Source: Shewanellaceae bacterium | Lineage (GTDB): Bacteria; Pseudomonadota; Gammaproteobacteria; Enterobacterales; Shewanellaceae | Reading direction: 5' to 3' | DNA: 5,638 bases | Assembly: GCA_016779685.1 (NCBI GenBank) | Contig: JADHND010000109.1 | Span: forward strand, 1-5,638 | In this document: positions 1 through 5,638 of the stretch, piece by piece | How positions within the stretch are numbered: position 1 is the stretch's first letter | How the letters are laid out: every line of letters begins with the position of its first letter | The notes under the pieces: model-generated | Told to the model about the DNA's origin: nothing | The model's database searches: none | The model's input: the letters and a program-made list of their open reading frames with translations, nothing else | Program-made: the position numbers and the translations under genes

Positions 1-971
1 CAAGGTATGGATTCACCGTTGGCGATGCGAATTTGCCAAGCGACCAAATCCAGATCATAGATCATTTCTGTGACCGTGTGTTCGACTTGTAGTCGAGTGT
101 TCATTTCCATGAAATAAAAGTCTTCGGCTGTATCGACCAAAAATTCTAAGGTACCGACGCCCACATACTTTAAATGCTGGGCGATGGTGGTAGCGGCTTG
201 AATCATCCCATCAAGCGCTGTCTTGGATAATTCGGGTGCGGGTGCTTCTTCAATAATTTTTTGGTGCCGCCGCTGAATAGAACAATCTCGACTGCCTAAA
301 CAGACAACGTGACCTTGTTGATCGGCGATGATTTGAATTTCAATATGTCGAGGCTTGAGCACGAATTTTTCGAGGAGGACGTCGGCAGCCCCAAAAAACT
401 TCTCGGCTTCCGCTTGTGCCAACTTGAAGGCAGCGATAAAGTCTTGCGGATGGTGCACCACCCGCATACCTTTGCCGCCACCTCCAGCCGCCGCTTTGAT
501 TAACAAAGGAAAGCCAATGTGGTTGGCTTGACTGAGTAAGGCCGTTTCAGAAAGCGGATGGAGCGAGTGACATCCTGGAATACAGGGAATGTTCAAAGTT
601 TCCATCAACATTTTAGCTTGGATTTTATCTCCCATGGTGTGGATGGTTTGCCAAGCTGGACCGATAAAGCAAATTCCTTGTTCGGTACATGCGCGAGCAA
701 AATCGGCCTGTTCAGATAGAAAGCCGTAGCCAGGATGAATGGCATCGGCACCGGTGTCTTTTGCTGCCTGAAGGATGGCGGCTTGATTAAGATAACTGGC
801 TTGAACAGATGCTGGGCCAAGGCAGATGGCTTGATCGGCCAGTTGCACATGTTTGGCGTCACGATCAGGCTCTGCAAATACCGCCACGGTGGTTAACCCC
901 AGACGCCGAGCCGTTTTAATCACGCGACACGCAATTTCACCACGGTTTGCAATGAGAATGGTCGCGATCAT
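1..971 (-). CDS. liuD: methylcrotonyl-CoA carboxylase biotin carboxylase (alpha) subunit, N-terminal part, partial at left edge
   Basis: This is the first 323 codons of the alpha subunit of 3-methylcrotonyl-CoA carboxylase, which carboxylates its own biotin using ATP and bicarbonate before LiuB transfers the carboxyl group to 3-methylcrotonyl-CoA. The reading frame runs open off the left edge. Visible are the N-terminal IANRGEIACRV motif, HPGYGFLSE, GDK(116)xxAK, the ATP-grasp glycine loop K159-AAAGGGGKGM, QRRHQK (Q233, H236, K238), E276, and the catalytic stretch E289-M-N291-T-R293 followed by E297. These match the active-site residues of E. coli AccC almost position for position (one extra residue before E289). 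The C-terminal biotin carboxylase lobe and the biotinyl domain with its MKM lysine lie outside the window; family members run to about 650-670 residues. The ATG overlaps the liuC stop as ATGA, implying translational coupling. The sequence alone could also be acetyl-, propionyl- or geranyl-CoA carboxylase; the operon decides for methylcrotonyl-CoA. Confidence 0.93.
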   Translation of the reverse strand, partial: MIATILIANRGEIACRVIKTARRLGLTTVAVFAEPDRDAKHVQLADQAICLGPASVQASYLNQAAILQAAKDTGADAIHPGYGFLSEQADFARACTEQGICFIGPAWQTIHTMGDKIQAKMLMETLNIPCIPGCHSLHPLSETALLSQANHIGFPLLIKAAAGGGGKGMRVVHHPQDFIAAFKLAQAEAEKFFGAADVLLEKFVLKPRHIEIQIIADQQGHVVCLGSRDCSIQRRHQKIIEEAPAPELSKTALDGMIQAATTIAQHLKYVGVGTLEFLVDTAEDFYFMEMNTRLQVEHTVTEMIYDLDLVAWQIRIANGESIP

Positions 972-1759
972 GACGATTCCTTGCTATTGGTTGTGCTTAG
1001 AAACGCTAGCATTCGCGCTTGTGCCTCTGGGGTAACGCGAATTTGAGCGATGGCTTGGATGGTCTTTTCTTTAATGGCCGCCGTAATCGGCACAGTGATG
1101 TCTCGTAACAGACTTTTGACTTGGGTCATGGCTTCTGTGCAGTTCGTTGCTAGCTGTTCAGCGTAGACAGAGGTGGTGGCTGCTAAGTCGTCGGTGATAT
1201 TGTGAATCAAGCCCATTTGCTGTGCTTGTTGCGCATCAAAGCGATCGGCTGTTAGCATCCAAGCACGGGCTTGTCGCAAGCCCAAAGTGCGCACAACATA
1301 AGGGCTGATAACGGCAGGAATGAGACCTAATTTGACTTCACTAAAACAAAACACGGCATCGGGATGGCACAAGGCTAAATCACAACAGGCAATCAGCCCC
1401 AAAGCACCGCCGTAAGCTGCACCTTGTACCTGGGCAAGGGTTGGATGAGGCAGTTGGTCTAGGTCGGTCATCAAATCGGCTAACTGTTGAGCGTCGAGAC
1501 AGTTTTCTGTATGGTTCATGCCTTGTTGTTGCTGCATCCAATTGAGGTCAGCGCCAGCACTAAAATGTTTGCCGTTGGCATTAAGTACAACTAAGTTGAG
1601 TGTTTGGTTGGCCAGATACGCTAAGGCATGCCGCAATTCGCTGATCATGGTTGCGTTCATGGCATTGTGGCATTCAGGGCGATTGAAAGTAATGGTCGCC
1701 GTGTTTGGGGTCCTCGCTAAGACAAGGGTTTGATAGTTGGGTATGGTTGTTAAAGTCAT
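968..1759 (-). CDS. liuC: methylglutaconyl-CoA hydratase (crotonase family)
   Basis: This enzyme hydrates 3-methylglutaconyl-CoA to 3-hydroxy-3-methylglutaryl-CoA, the fourth step after leucine transamination and decarboxylation. I place the start at ATG 1759 (263 residues). It is preceded by GAGCGGA at a usable distance and leaves 12 bases after the liuB stop. A GTG at 1771, directly abutting the liuB TAA, would add four residues (MSGS) but has no Shine-Dalgarno. Crotonase hallmarks, numbered from the GTG, are HFSAGADLNWM (69-79, first oxyanion-hole segment), GAAYGGALGL (118-127, second oxyanion segment) and SEVKLGLIP (144-152). E145 aligns with the second catalytic Glu (E164) of rat enoyl-CoA hydratase, but the first (E144) aligns with G125. 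As I recall, the Gly at this place is shared by other bacterial LiuC proteins, so it probably marks the subfamily rather than inactivation. The length fits the family. The stop overlaps the liuD start. Another crotonase activity cannot be excluded from sequence, but the operon makes this role likely. Confidence 0.9.
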   Translation of the reverse strand: MTLTTIPNYQTLVLARTPNTATITFNRPECHNAMNATMISELRHALAYLANQTLNLVVLNANGKHFSAGADLNWMQQQQGMNHTENCLDAQQLADLMTDLDQLPHPTLAQVQGAAYGGALGLIACCDLALCHPDAVFCFSEVKLGLIPAVISPYVVRTLGLRQARAWMLTADRFDAQQAQQMGLIHNITDDLAATTSVYAEQLATNCTEAMTQVKSLLRDITVPITAAIKEKTIQAIAQIRVTPEAQARMLAFLSTTNSKESS

Positions 1760-1771
1760 AGATCCGCTCAC

Positions 1772-3379
1772 TTACATTCTAAAAATACCAAAATTGGTTT
1801 TTTTGGGGGGGGCGTTTTGAGCAGCTGACAAGGCTAAGCCAAGGGTTGCTCGCGTATGCAATGGATCGATGATGCCATCATCCCATAGTCGAGCACTGGC
1901 GTAATAAGCGCTGCTTTGGTGCTCATATTGTTCTAAAATAGGTTGTTTTATCTGGTTCAGTTCTGATTCTGAGAGCGGTTGTCCGACTCGAGTTTGTTTG
2001 TCTTGCTGAACCTGTGCCATCACATTGGCTGCTTGTTCGGCGCCCATGACGCCAATTTTTGCATTGGGCCACATCCACATCATAGTGGGCTCAAAGGCGC
2101 GGCCACACATCCCATAATTACCGGCACCGTAACTCCCTCCTATCACTAAGGTGAATTTAGGCACTTGCGCACAAGCGACCGCCGCTACCATTTTCGCACC
2201 GTCCTTCGCTATGCCTTGGTGCTCGGATTTTTTACCGACCATAAACCCAGTGATGTTTTGTAAAAACAGCAGTGGGATCTGTCGTTGACAACAGAGTTCA
2301 ATAAAGTGCGTGCCTTTTTGAGCGCTTTCTGAAAACAAAATGCCTTGATTGGCAATAATACCAACAGGAAAGTGAAAAATACGCGCAAAACCGCATACCA
2401 AAGTGGTGCCAAAATTTTGTTTAAATTCATCAAAATCTGAGTTGTCTACCAAGCGCGCAATGACTTCCCGAACATCGTATTGCTGTTTTAAATCGGTGCC
2501 GATGAGACCATAGAGGTCTTGCGGATCATGCTGCGGTGGCAGCGGTGGCGTGTTCGCTAGGGGTGGCTTAGGTGGGCGGTTAAGACGTCCAACAGCTAGG
2601 CGCGCCAATTGTAAAGCGTGAGTATCGTTGTCGGCATAGTGATCGGCAACGCCCGATATTTTACAGTGTACATCAGCACCGCCCAATGTTTCGGCATCGA
2701 TCACTTCTCCGGTTGCTGCTTTGACCAAGGGCGGCCCGGCTAAAAAAATAGTGCCTTGATTTTTGACAATAATGGCTTCATCGGACATGGATGGGATATA
2801 GGCACCACCCGCAGTACAAGGCCCCATGACCACTGCAATTTGTGGAATATTTTGTGCCGACATATTGGCTTGGTTGTAGAAAATGCGGCCAAAATGATCG
2901 CGATCTGGAAACACCTCATCTTGTCGGGGTAAGTTGGCTCCGCCTGAATCGACTAAGTAAATACAGGGCAGGTGGCATTGCGCTGCAATGGCTTGGGCGC
3001 GTAAATGTTTTTTGATGGTTAAGGGATAATAAGTCCCCCCTTTAACGGTGGCATCGTTGGCAATAATCATACACTCAGTGCCCATGATTTGGCCGATGCC
3101 GGTGATCAAGCCTGCGGCGACAATGTTGTCCTCATAACAACCATCCGCAGCCAATTGACCGACTTCAAGAAAAGGAGAATGCGCGTCAAGTAGATGTTGA
3201 ATACGTTCACGTACCAGCAGTTTGCCTTTATGGGTATGGCGCTCGCGTGCTTGGATGGAACCACCTTGGTAAATAGTGGCAACCTTTTGCTTGAGCGTAT
3301 TAACACATGCTTGAAGCGAGGCTGACTTTTGAATAAAGTCGGCATTCATGGTGTCAACAGTGGTGTTCAAGATGGCCAT
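1772..3379 (-). CDS. liuB: methylcrotonyl-CoA carboxylase carboxyltransferase (beta) subunit
   Basis: This 535-residue carboxyltransferase moves the carboxyl group from biotin on LiuD to 3-methylcrotonyl-CoA, giving 3-methylglutaconyl-CoA in a cytoplasmic alpha-beta complex. It has the two crotonase-like halves of acyl-CoA carboxylases. The N-terminal half shows KGKLLVRERI (51-60), VDSGGANLPRQ (143-153) and the oxyanion segment GPCTAGGAYIP (187-197). The C-terminal half shows FARIFHFPVGIIANQG (331-346), NITGFMVG (375-382) and GGSYGAGNYGMCGRAF (414-429). The FGRIFYNQANMSA stretch and the FGIFRM C-terminus are typical of methylcrotonyl-CoA rather than propionyl-CoA carboxylase. The length is normal. 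The ATG is preceded by AAGGA at 5 bases, and the gene begins 12 bases after the liuA stop. A later Met11 lacks comparable support. The last codons contain a C8/A7 homopolymer, yet the conserved C-terminus stays in frame. Geranyl-CoA carboxylase (AtuC) is the main alternative; the neighbours argue against it. Confidence 0.95.
   Translation of the reverse strand: MAILNTTVDTMNADFIQKSASLQACVNTLKQKVATIYQGGSIQARERHTHKGKLLVRERIQHLLDAHSPFLEVGQLAADGCYEDNIVAAGLITGIGQIMGTECMIIANDATVKGGTYYPLTIKKHLRAQAIAAQCHLPCIYLVDSGGANLPRQDEVFPDRDHFGRIFYNQANMSAQNIPQIAVVMGPCTAGGAYIPSMSDEAIIVKNQGTIFLAGPPLVKAATGEVIDAETLGGADVHCKISGVADHYADNDTHALQLARLAVGRLNRPPKPPLANTPPLPPQHDPQDLYGLIGTDLKQQYDVREVIARLVDNSDFDEFKQNFGTTLVCGFARIFHFPVGIIANQGILFSESAQKGTHFIELCCQRQIPLLFLQNITGFMVGKKSEHQGIAKDGAKMVAAVACAQVPKFTLVIGGSYGAGNYGMCGRAFEPTMMWMWPNAKIGVMGAEQAANVMAQVQQDKQTRVGQPLSESELNQIKQPILEQYEHQSSAYYASARLWDDGIIDPLHTRATLGLALSAAQNAPPKKTNFGIFRM
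1798..1812. repeat. homopolymer tract T7-G8 (C8-A7 in the liuB sense)
   Basis: Seven T bases are followed by eight G bases on the plus strand. In the liuB message this reads C8 then A7 and encodes part of APPKKT, about ten codons before the stop. The following residues NFGIFRM match the conserved carboxyltransferase C-terminus, so the tract length given here is in frame. A change of one base would alter only the last residues of LiuB and shift its stop. Confidence 0.85.
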
Positions 3380-3391
3380 AGAAGTCCTTGG

Positions 3392-4570
3392 TTAAGTGGA
3401 AGATGATTGTTGCTGTTGAAACAACTCACGTCCGATGATGAGTCGCCTAATTTCTGAGGTGCCAGCGCCGATCTCAAACAATTTGGCATCCCGTAGGAGG
3501 CGACCGGTCGGGTAATCATTGATATAGCCATTGCCGCCTAAGATTTGAATCGCGTCTAACGTCAATTTGGTTGCGGTTTCAGCACTGTATAGAATGGCTC
3601 CAGCAGCATGCTTATTGGTGACTTGGTTGCGGTCACATAAGCGAGCCACTTGATAGACATAACAACGAGCGGCGTTCATTTGAGTGTACATGTCGGCAAT
3701 TTTAGCCTGAATGAGCTGAAATTCTCCGATGGGATGTTGAAATTGATGCCGTTCATGAATATAAGGCAAGACAATGTCCATACACGCACTCATGATTCCA
3801 AGAGGACCGCCAGCTAAGACCACGCGCTCATAATCAAGTCCTTGCATCAAAATACGCACCCCTTCATTTTCTTGACCGATGCGATTGGCTACAGGGACGC
3901 GGCATTCATCAAACACCAATTCACAGGTATTGGAGCCACGCATCCCTAACTTGTCTAATTTCTGAGCAGTGGTGAAGCCCGGGAAATGTTTCTCAACGAT
4001 AAAAGCACTGATGCCTTTTTTACCCAAATCAAGCGCAGTTTTAGCGTATACAATGAGAACATCCGCATCGGGTCCATTGGTGATCCACATTTTATTGCCG
4101 TTGAGCACGTAATGGTCACCATCTTTAATCGCACTTAATTTCATGGACATCACATCGGAACCTGCTTGTGGTTCACTCATGGCTAAGGCGCCGACGTGTT
4201 CACCACTGATTAACTTAGGTAGATATTGTGCTTGTTGAGCATCGTTGCCATGGGTAAACAGTTGATTGATGCAAAGGTTAGAGTGGGCACCATAGCTGAG
4301 GCCAACGGACGCCGACGCCCGACTGATTTCTTCCATTGCAATGACGTGAGCGAGATAGCCCATGTTGGCACCTTGAAAAGTCTCACTGACGGTGATGCCA
4401 TGCAAACCTAAAGCGCCTAATTCCGGCCATAGCTTTCTTGGAAATTGATTGGTTTTATCGATGCTTTGGGCTTGCTTGGCAATGTGATTTTGCGCAAATT
4501 GGTACACTGTGTTTTTGAGTAGACGATGTGTTTCGGATAATCCACAATCGAGCTCTGGGTAGGGTGTCAT
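3392..4570 (-). CDS. liuA: isovaleryl-CoA dehydrogenase
   Basis: This FAD-dependent acyl-CoA dehydrogenase (392 residues, normal length) oxidises isovaleryl-CoA to 3-methylcrotonyl-CoA and passes electrons to ETF. FAD/substrate motifs include ALAMSEPQAGSDV (128-140) and MWITNGPDAD (161-170). The position of the catalytic base identifies it as isovaleryl-CoA dehydrogenase. E248 sits in GLDYERVVLAGGPLG, matching human IVD Glu254. The site where most acyl-CoA dehydrogenases carry their Glu (MCAD E376) is Ala369 in FEIGAGTSEIRR. The C-terminus is rich in Gln and Ser. The ATG at 4570 has a strong GGAGGA Shine-Dalgarno 8 bases upstream; an ATG overlapping that site is out of frame and is ignored. 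It is the first gene of the minus-strand operon and faces a divergent cytochrome b561 gene across 137 bases. Citronellyl-CoA dehydrogenase (AtuD) is a related but less likely alternative. Confidence 0.95.
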   Translation of the reverse strand: MTPYPELDCGLSETHRLLKNTVYQFAQNHIAKQAQSIDKTNQFPRKLWPELGALGLHGITVSETFQGANMGYLAHVIAMEEISRASASVGLSYGAHSNLCINQLFTHGNDAQQAQYLPKLISGEHVGALAMSEPQAGSDVMSMKLSAIKDGDHYVLNGNKMWITNGPDADVLIVYAKTALDLGKKGISAFIVEKHFPGFTTAQKLDKLGMRGSNTCELVFDECRVPVANRIGQENEGVRILMQGLDYERVVLAGGPLGIMSACMDIVLPYIHERHQFQHPIGEFQLIQAKIADMYTQMNAARCYVYQVARLCDRNQVTNKHAAGAILYSAETATKLTLDAIQILGGNGYINDYPTGRLLRDAKLFEIGAGTSEIRRLIIGRELFQQQQSSST

Positions 4571-4572
4571 TT

Positions 4573-4594
4573 AAAAAATCCTCCATGATTTTTT
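4573..4594 (-). promoter_or_regulatory. liuA ribosome binding site inside an AT-rich hairpin
   Basis: On the liuA mRNA, AAAAAATC and GATTTTTT form an 8-pair inverted repeat around a 6-base loop (ATGGAG). The Shine-Dalgarno GGAGGA spans the loop and the first two bases of the 3' arm, 8 bases before the start codon. The stem has only one G-C pair, so it is unlikely to block translation by itself. Confidence 0.5.
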
Positions 4595-4653
4595 TAGTTG
4601 GTTTTTTCTACCACGATGCCTTCACCTAAATCGACCACTATAAAAAATAATTC

Positions 4654-4680
4654 TTGGATTGGCTGAGAAAATTCTATACT
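4654..4680 (+). promoter_or_regulatory. candidate promoter of the cytochrome b561 gene
   Basis: A good -10 box, TATACT (4675-4680, 5 of 6 matches), lies 27 bases before the ATG. The best -35 is TTGGAT (4654-4659), which matches only 3 of 6 positions with a short 15-base spacer. The promoter may therefore be weak or activator-dependent. The -10 overlaps the predicted liuA -10 on the other strand. The 5' leader would be about 20 bases. Confidence 0.4.
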
Positions 4681-4699
4681 TAGATTATTTAGAAGACAA
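4671..4699 (-). promoter_or_regulatory. candidate sigma-70 promoter of the liuABCD operon
   Basis: Read on the minus strand, TTGTCT (4699-4694) and TAGAAT (4676-4671) are separated by 17 bases. They match the -35 and -10 consensus at 4 of 6 and 5 of 6 positions. Transcription would start near 4664, giving a liuA leader of about 95 bases. A second -10-like TATAGT (4642-4637) lies nearer the gene but lacks a good -35. No recognisable LiuR operator was found. This is a prediction from sequence alone. Confidence 0.45.
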
Positions 4700-4707
4700 G
4701 GGCTGAT

Positions 4708-5268
4708 ATGTTTAAAAATACAAATGCGTCCTACGGCATTGTGAGTATTTGGAACCATTGGCTTGGTGGTATTTTGTTTATCATCATCCTACTGATGGGG
4801 TTGTATATGAATTTACTGCCGCGATCGCCGCTAAAAGAGGCCTTACAATATTGGCATCAGTCCTTGTCTTTTTTTGTGGTGTTGATGTTTTTATCTAGGT
4901 TTATTTGGAAATTTTTATCACCAACACCAAACATTATCCGTTCATTTGGCATCTGGGAAATGTATTTGGCTAAAATCGTTCACATGATTTTATTTTGGTC
5001 ATTGTTGTTGATGCCTTTATCTGGACTGGTGATGTTGCAAGCCACTGGTGAATCCATGGTGCTGTTTAATGCTTATGTGATCCCAGAGATTGTTCCTATT
5101 TCGAGTGCGTGGGTATCGGTAGCGACTTTGTTTCATCAGTATTTTTCTTATACCTTAGTCGGTATCATTGGACTTCACGTGCTAGGTGCGCTCAAACACC
5201 ATTTCATCGATAGAGACAATACATTTAATCGAATCCTTCGTTCAGAGCGATTGTGGTTTAATTCTTAA
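4708..5268 (+). CDS. cytochrome b561, bacterial CybB type
   Basis: This is a 186-residue inner-membrane dihaem b-type cytochrome. Four hydrophobic segments are visible at about residues 17-36, 49-68, 87-110 and 138-161. Candidate haem ligands are H17 (WNHWL), H50 (YWHQSL), H143 (LFHQ) and H157 (GLHVLG). The spacings H17-H50 (33) and H143-H157 (14) match, as I recall them, the ligand spacings of E. coli CybB, which acts as a superoxide:ubiquinone oxidoreductase. The C-terminal LKHHFIDRDN motif is characteristic of this family. H92 lies in the third helix. Family members shuttle electrons between the quinone pool and a periplasmic or superoxide partner; which applies here is not shown by sequence. 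The ATG at 4708 is preceded by AAGGG at 5 bases. The gene is divergent from liuA, and its 3' neighbour is an exported OB-fold protein 66 bases away that could be a functional partner. Confidence 0.9.
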   Translation: MFKNTNASYGIVSIWNHWLGGILFIIILLMGLYMNLLPRSPLKEALQYWHQSLSFFVVLMFLSRFIWKFLSPTPNIIRSFGIWEMYLAKIVHMILFWSLLLMPLSGLVMLQATGESMVLFNAYVIPEIVPISSAWVSVATLFHQYFSYTLVGIIGLHVLGALKHHFIDRDNTFNRILRSERLWFNS

Positions 5269-5334
5269 AGGTTGGTACAGTGTATGCATGCTGGAGAGCA
5301 GGTATTTGTATTTTTGACATTAGAGGATGAAATC

Positions 5335-5638
5335 ATGAGACGATGGCAGACATTTGGCTGGATCTTGTGCGTTTTGATGTTGCAATTTGGTTGCTCTAAA
5401 AATGACGATGGTATTATTCGAAAAGTGGTCGAAATCGAAAAATCAGCCGATGATGCTTTAGTGGATGTTGAGGGTACGGTCACATTCAACCCTGGTGCCT
5501 TCGATGGTTTTTTATCTGATAAAGGCTTCGGTATTTGGCAAAAATCAGGTGGCATTTATGTACAAGATGATGCATTAAAAAATGTCAAAAAAGGCGATAA
5601 AGTTCGAGTTGAAGGCAAAACCGGTACTTTTTTTGGGA
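5335..5638 (+). CDS. exported OB-fold protein, probable lipoprotein, partial at right edge
   Basis: The first 101 residues of a small envelope protein are present; the frame is open at the right edge. The N-terminus is a signal peptide: Arg2-Arg3, a hydrophobic stretch to about residue 18, then FGC20-S. Cys20 fits a lipoprotein cleavage site, although Gln at -3 and Phe at -2 are poor matches to the lipobox consensus. Residue +2 is Ser, which would favour outer-membrane sorting. After a charged linker (22-42), the segment VDVEGTVTF (43-51), GIWQKSGGIYVQDD (66-79) and VKKGDKVRVEGKTGTFFG (84-101) resembles the OB-fold seen in YhcR-type extracellular nucleases and small periplasmic OB-fold lipoproteins. 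This assignment is by pattern only; no catalytic residues are visible. The ATG is preceded by AGAGGA at 7 bases. An in-frame ATG at 5284 would put 17 extra residues (MHAGEQVFV...) ahead of the signal peptide and is not preferred. It is probably co-transcribed with the cytochrome b561 gene. The function is unknown. Confidence 0.75.
   Translation, partial: MRRWQTFGWILCVLMLQFGCSKNDDGIIRKVVEIEKSADDALVDVEGTVTFNPGAFDGFLSDKGFGIWQKSGGIYVQDDALKNVKKGDKVRVEGKTGTFFG

Noticed and set aside
309..503. Plus-strand open frame inside liuD, and a similar one at 853-1035.
   Set aside because: Both are antisense shadows of a clearly conserved biotin carboxylase frame and show no recognisable protein features.
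1518..1733. Plus-strand open frame within liuC.
   Set aside because: It is antisense to the conserved crotonase motifs and has no independent support.
4594..4638. Short minus-strand reading frame in the liuA leader, GTG start, 14 residues reading VVDLGEGIVVEKTN, as a leader peptide or remnant of a lost upstream gene.
   Set aside because: There is no Shine-Dalgarno and only one Leu, so it does not look like a leucine attenuator. The frame is also open backwards into the antisense of the cytochrome gene, so it may be chance.
4616..4666. Plus-strand 16-residue ORF (MPSPKSTTIKNNSWIG) upstream of the cytochrome gene.
   Set aside because: It has no ribosome binding site, and it lies upstream of the predicted transcription start of the cytochrome gene.
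5284..5334. Upstream in-frame ATG at 5284 as the start of the OB-fold protein.
   Set aside because: It would bury the signal peptide behind 17 extra residues, and the ATG at 5335 has a better ribosome binding site.
5269..5334. Possible terminator or independent promoter between cytochrome b561 and the OB-fold gene.
   Set aside because: No GC-rich hairpin with a T-run is present. A TTGACA at 5314-5319 has no matching -10 at a suitable distance before the gene.
5265..5555. Minus-strand 96-codon open frame opposite the OB-fold protein gene.
   Set aside because: The plus strand carries a Shine-Dalgarno, a signal peptide and an OB-like pattern. The minus frame has no recognisable domain and overlaps it throughout.

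Overview
The window carries the proximal part of a leucine/isovalerate catabolism (liu) operon on the minus strand (bases 4570 down to 1). Two further genes lie divergently on the plus strand (4708 to the right edge). Gene content and order (liuA-liuB-liuC-liuD), a CybB-type cytochrome b561 and moderate base composition fit a gammaproteobacterium. The host assignment is an inference; I cannot name a genus.

Minus strand, in transcription order: isovaleryl-CoA dehydrogenase (liuA), 3-methylcrotonyl-CoA carboxylase carboxyltransferase (beta) subunit (liuB), methylglutaconyl-CoA hydratase (liuC), and the N-terminal half of the biotin carboxylase (alpha) subunit of methylcrotonyl-CoA carboxylase (liuD, cut by the left edge). 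Spacing is very tight: 12 bases between liuA and liuB, 12 bases or zero between liuB and liuC depending on the liuC start, and a 4-base ATGA overlap between liuC and liuD. This is clearly one transcription unit with translational coupling. Together the enzymes take isovaleryl-CoA to 3-methylcrotonyl-CoA (LiuA), to 3-methylglutaconyl-CoA (LiuB plus LiuD) and to HMG-CoA (LiuC). The final HMG-CoA lyase step (usually liuE) and the usual MerR-type regulator liuR are not in the window; liuE may lie beyond the left edge.

The 137-base divergent intergenic region (4571-4707) holds candidate sigma-70 promoters for both directions whose -10 boxes overlap, plus the strong liuA Shine-Dalgarno in the loop of an AT-rich hairpin. 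No other stretch of 300 bases lacks a gene.

Plus strand: a four-helix cytochrome b561 of the bacterial CybB type with the expected histidines. It is followed 66 bases later by a small exported, probably lipidated protein with an apparent OB-fold, cut by the right edge. These two may be co-transcribed; their joint role is unknown.

The window looks mostly like ordinary core metabolism. I found no mobile elements, CRISPR arrays, RNA genes or clear new system. The points most worth a second look are the overlapping divergent promoters, the OB-fold protein beside cytochrome b561, the C8/A7 homopolymer at the liuB 3' end, and the loss of one crotonase glutamate in LiuC.
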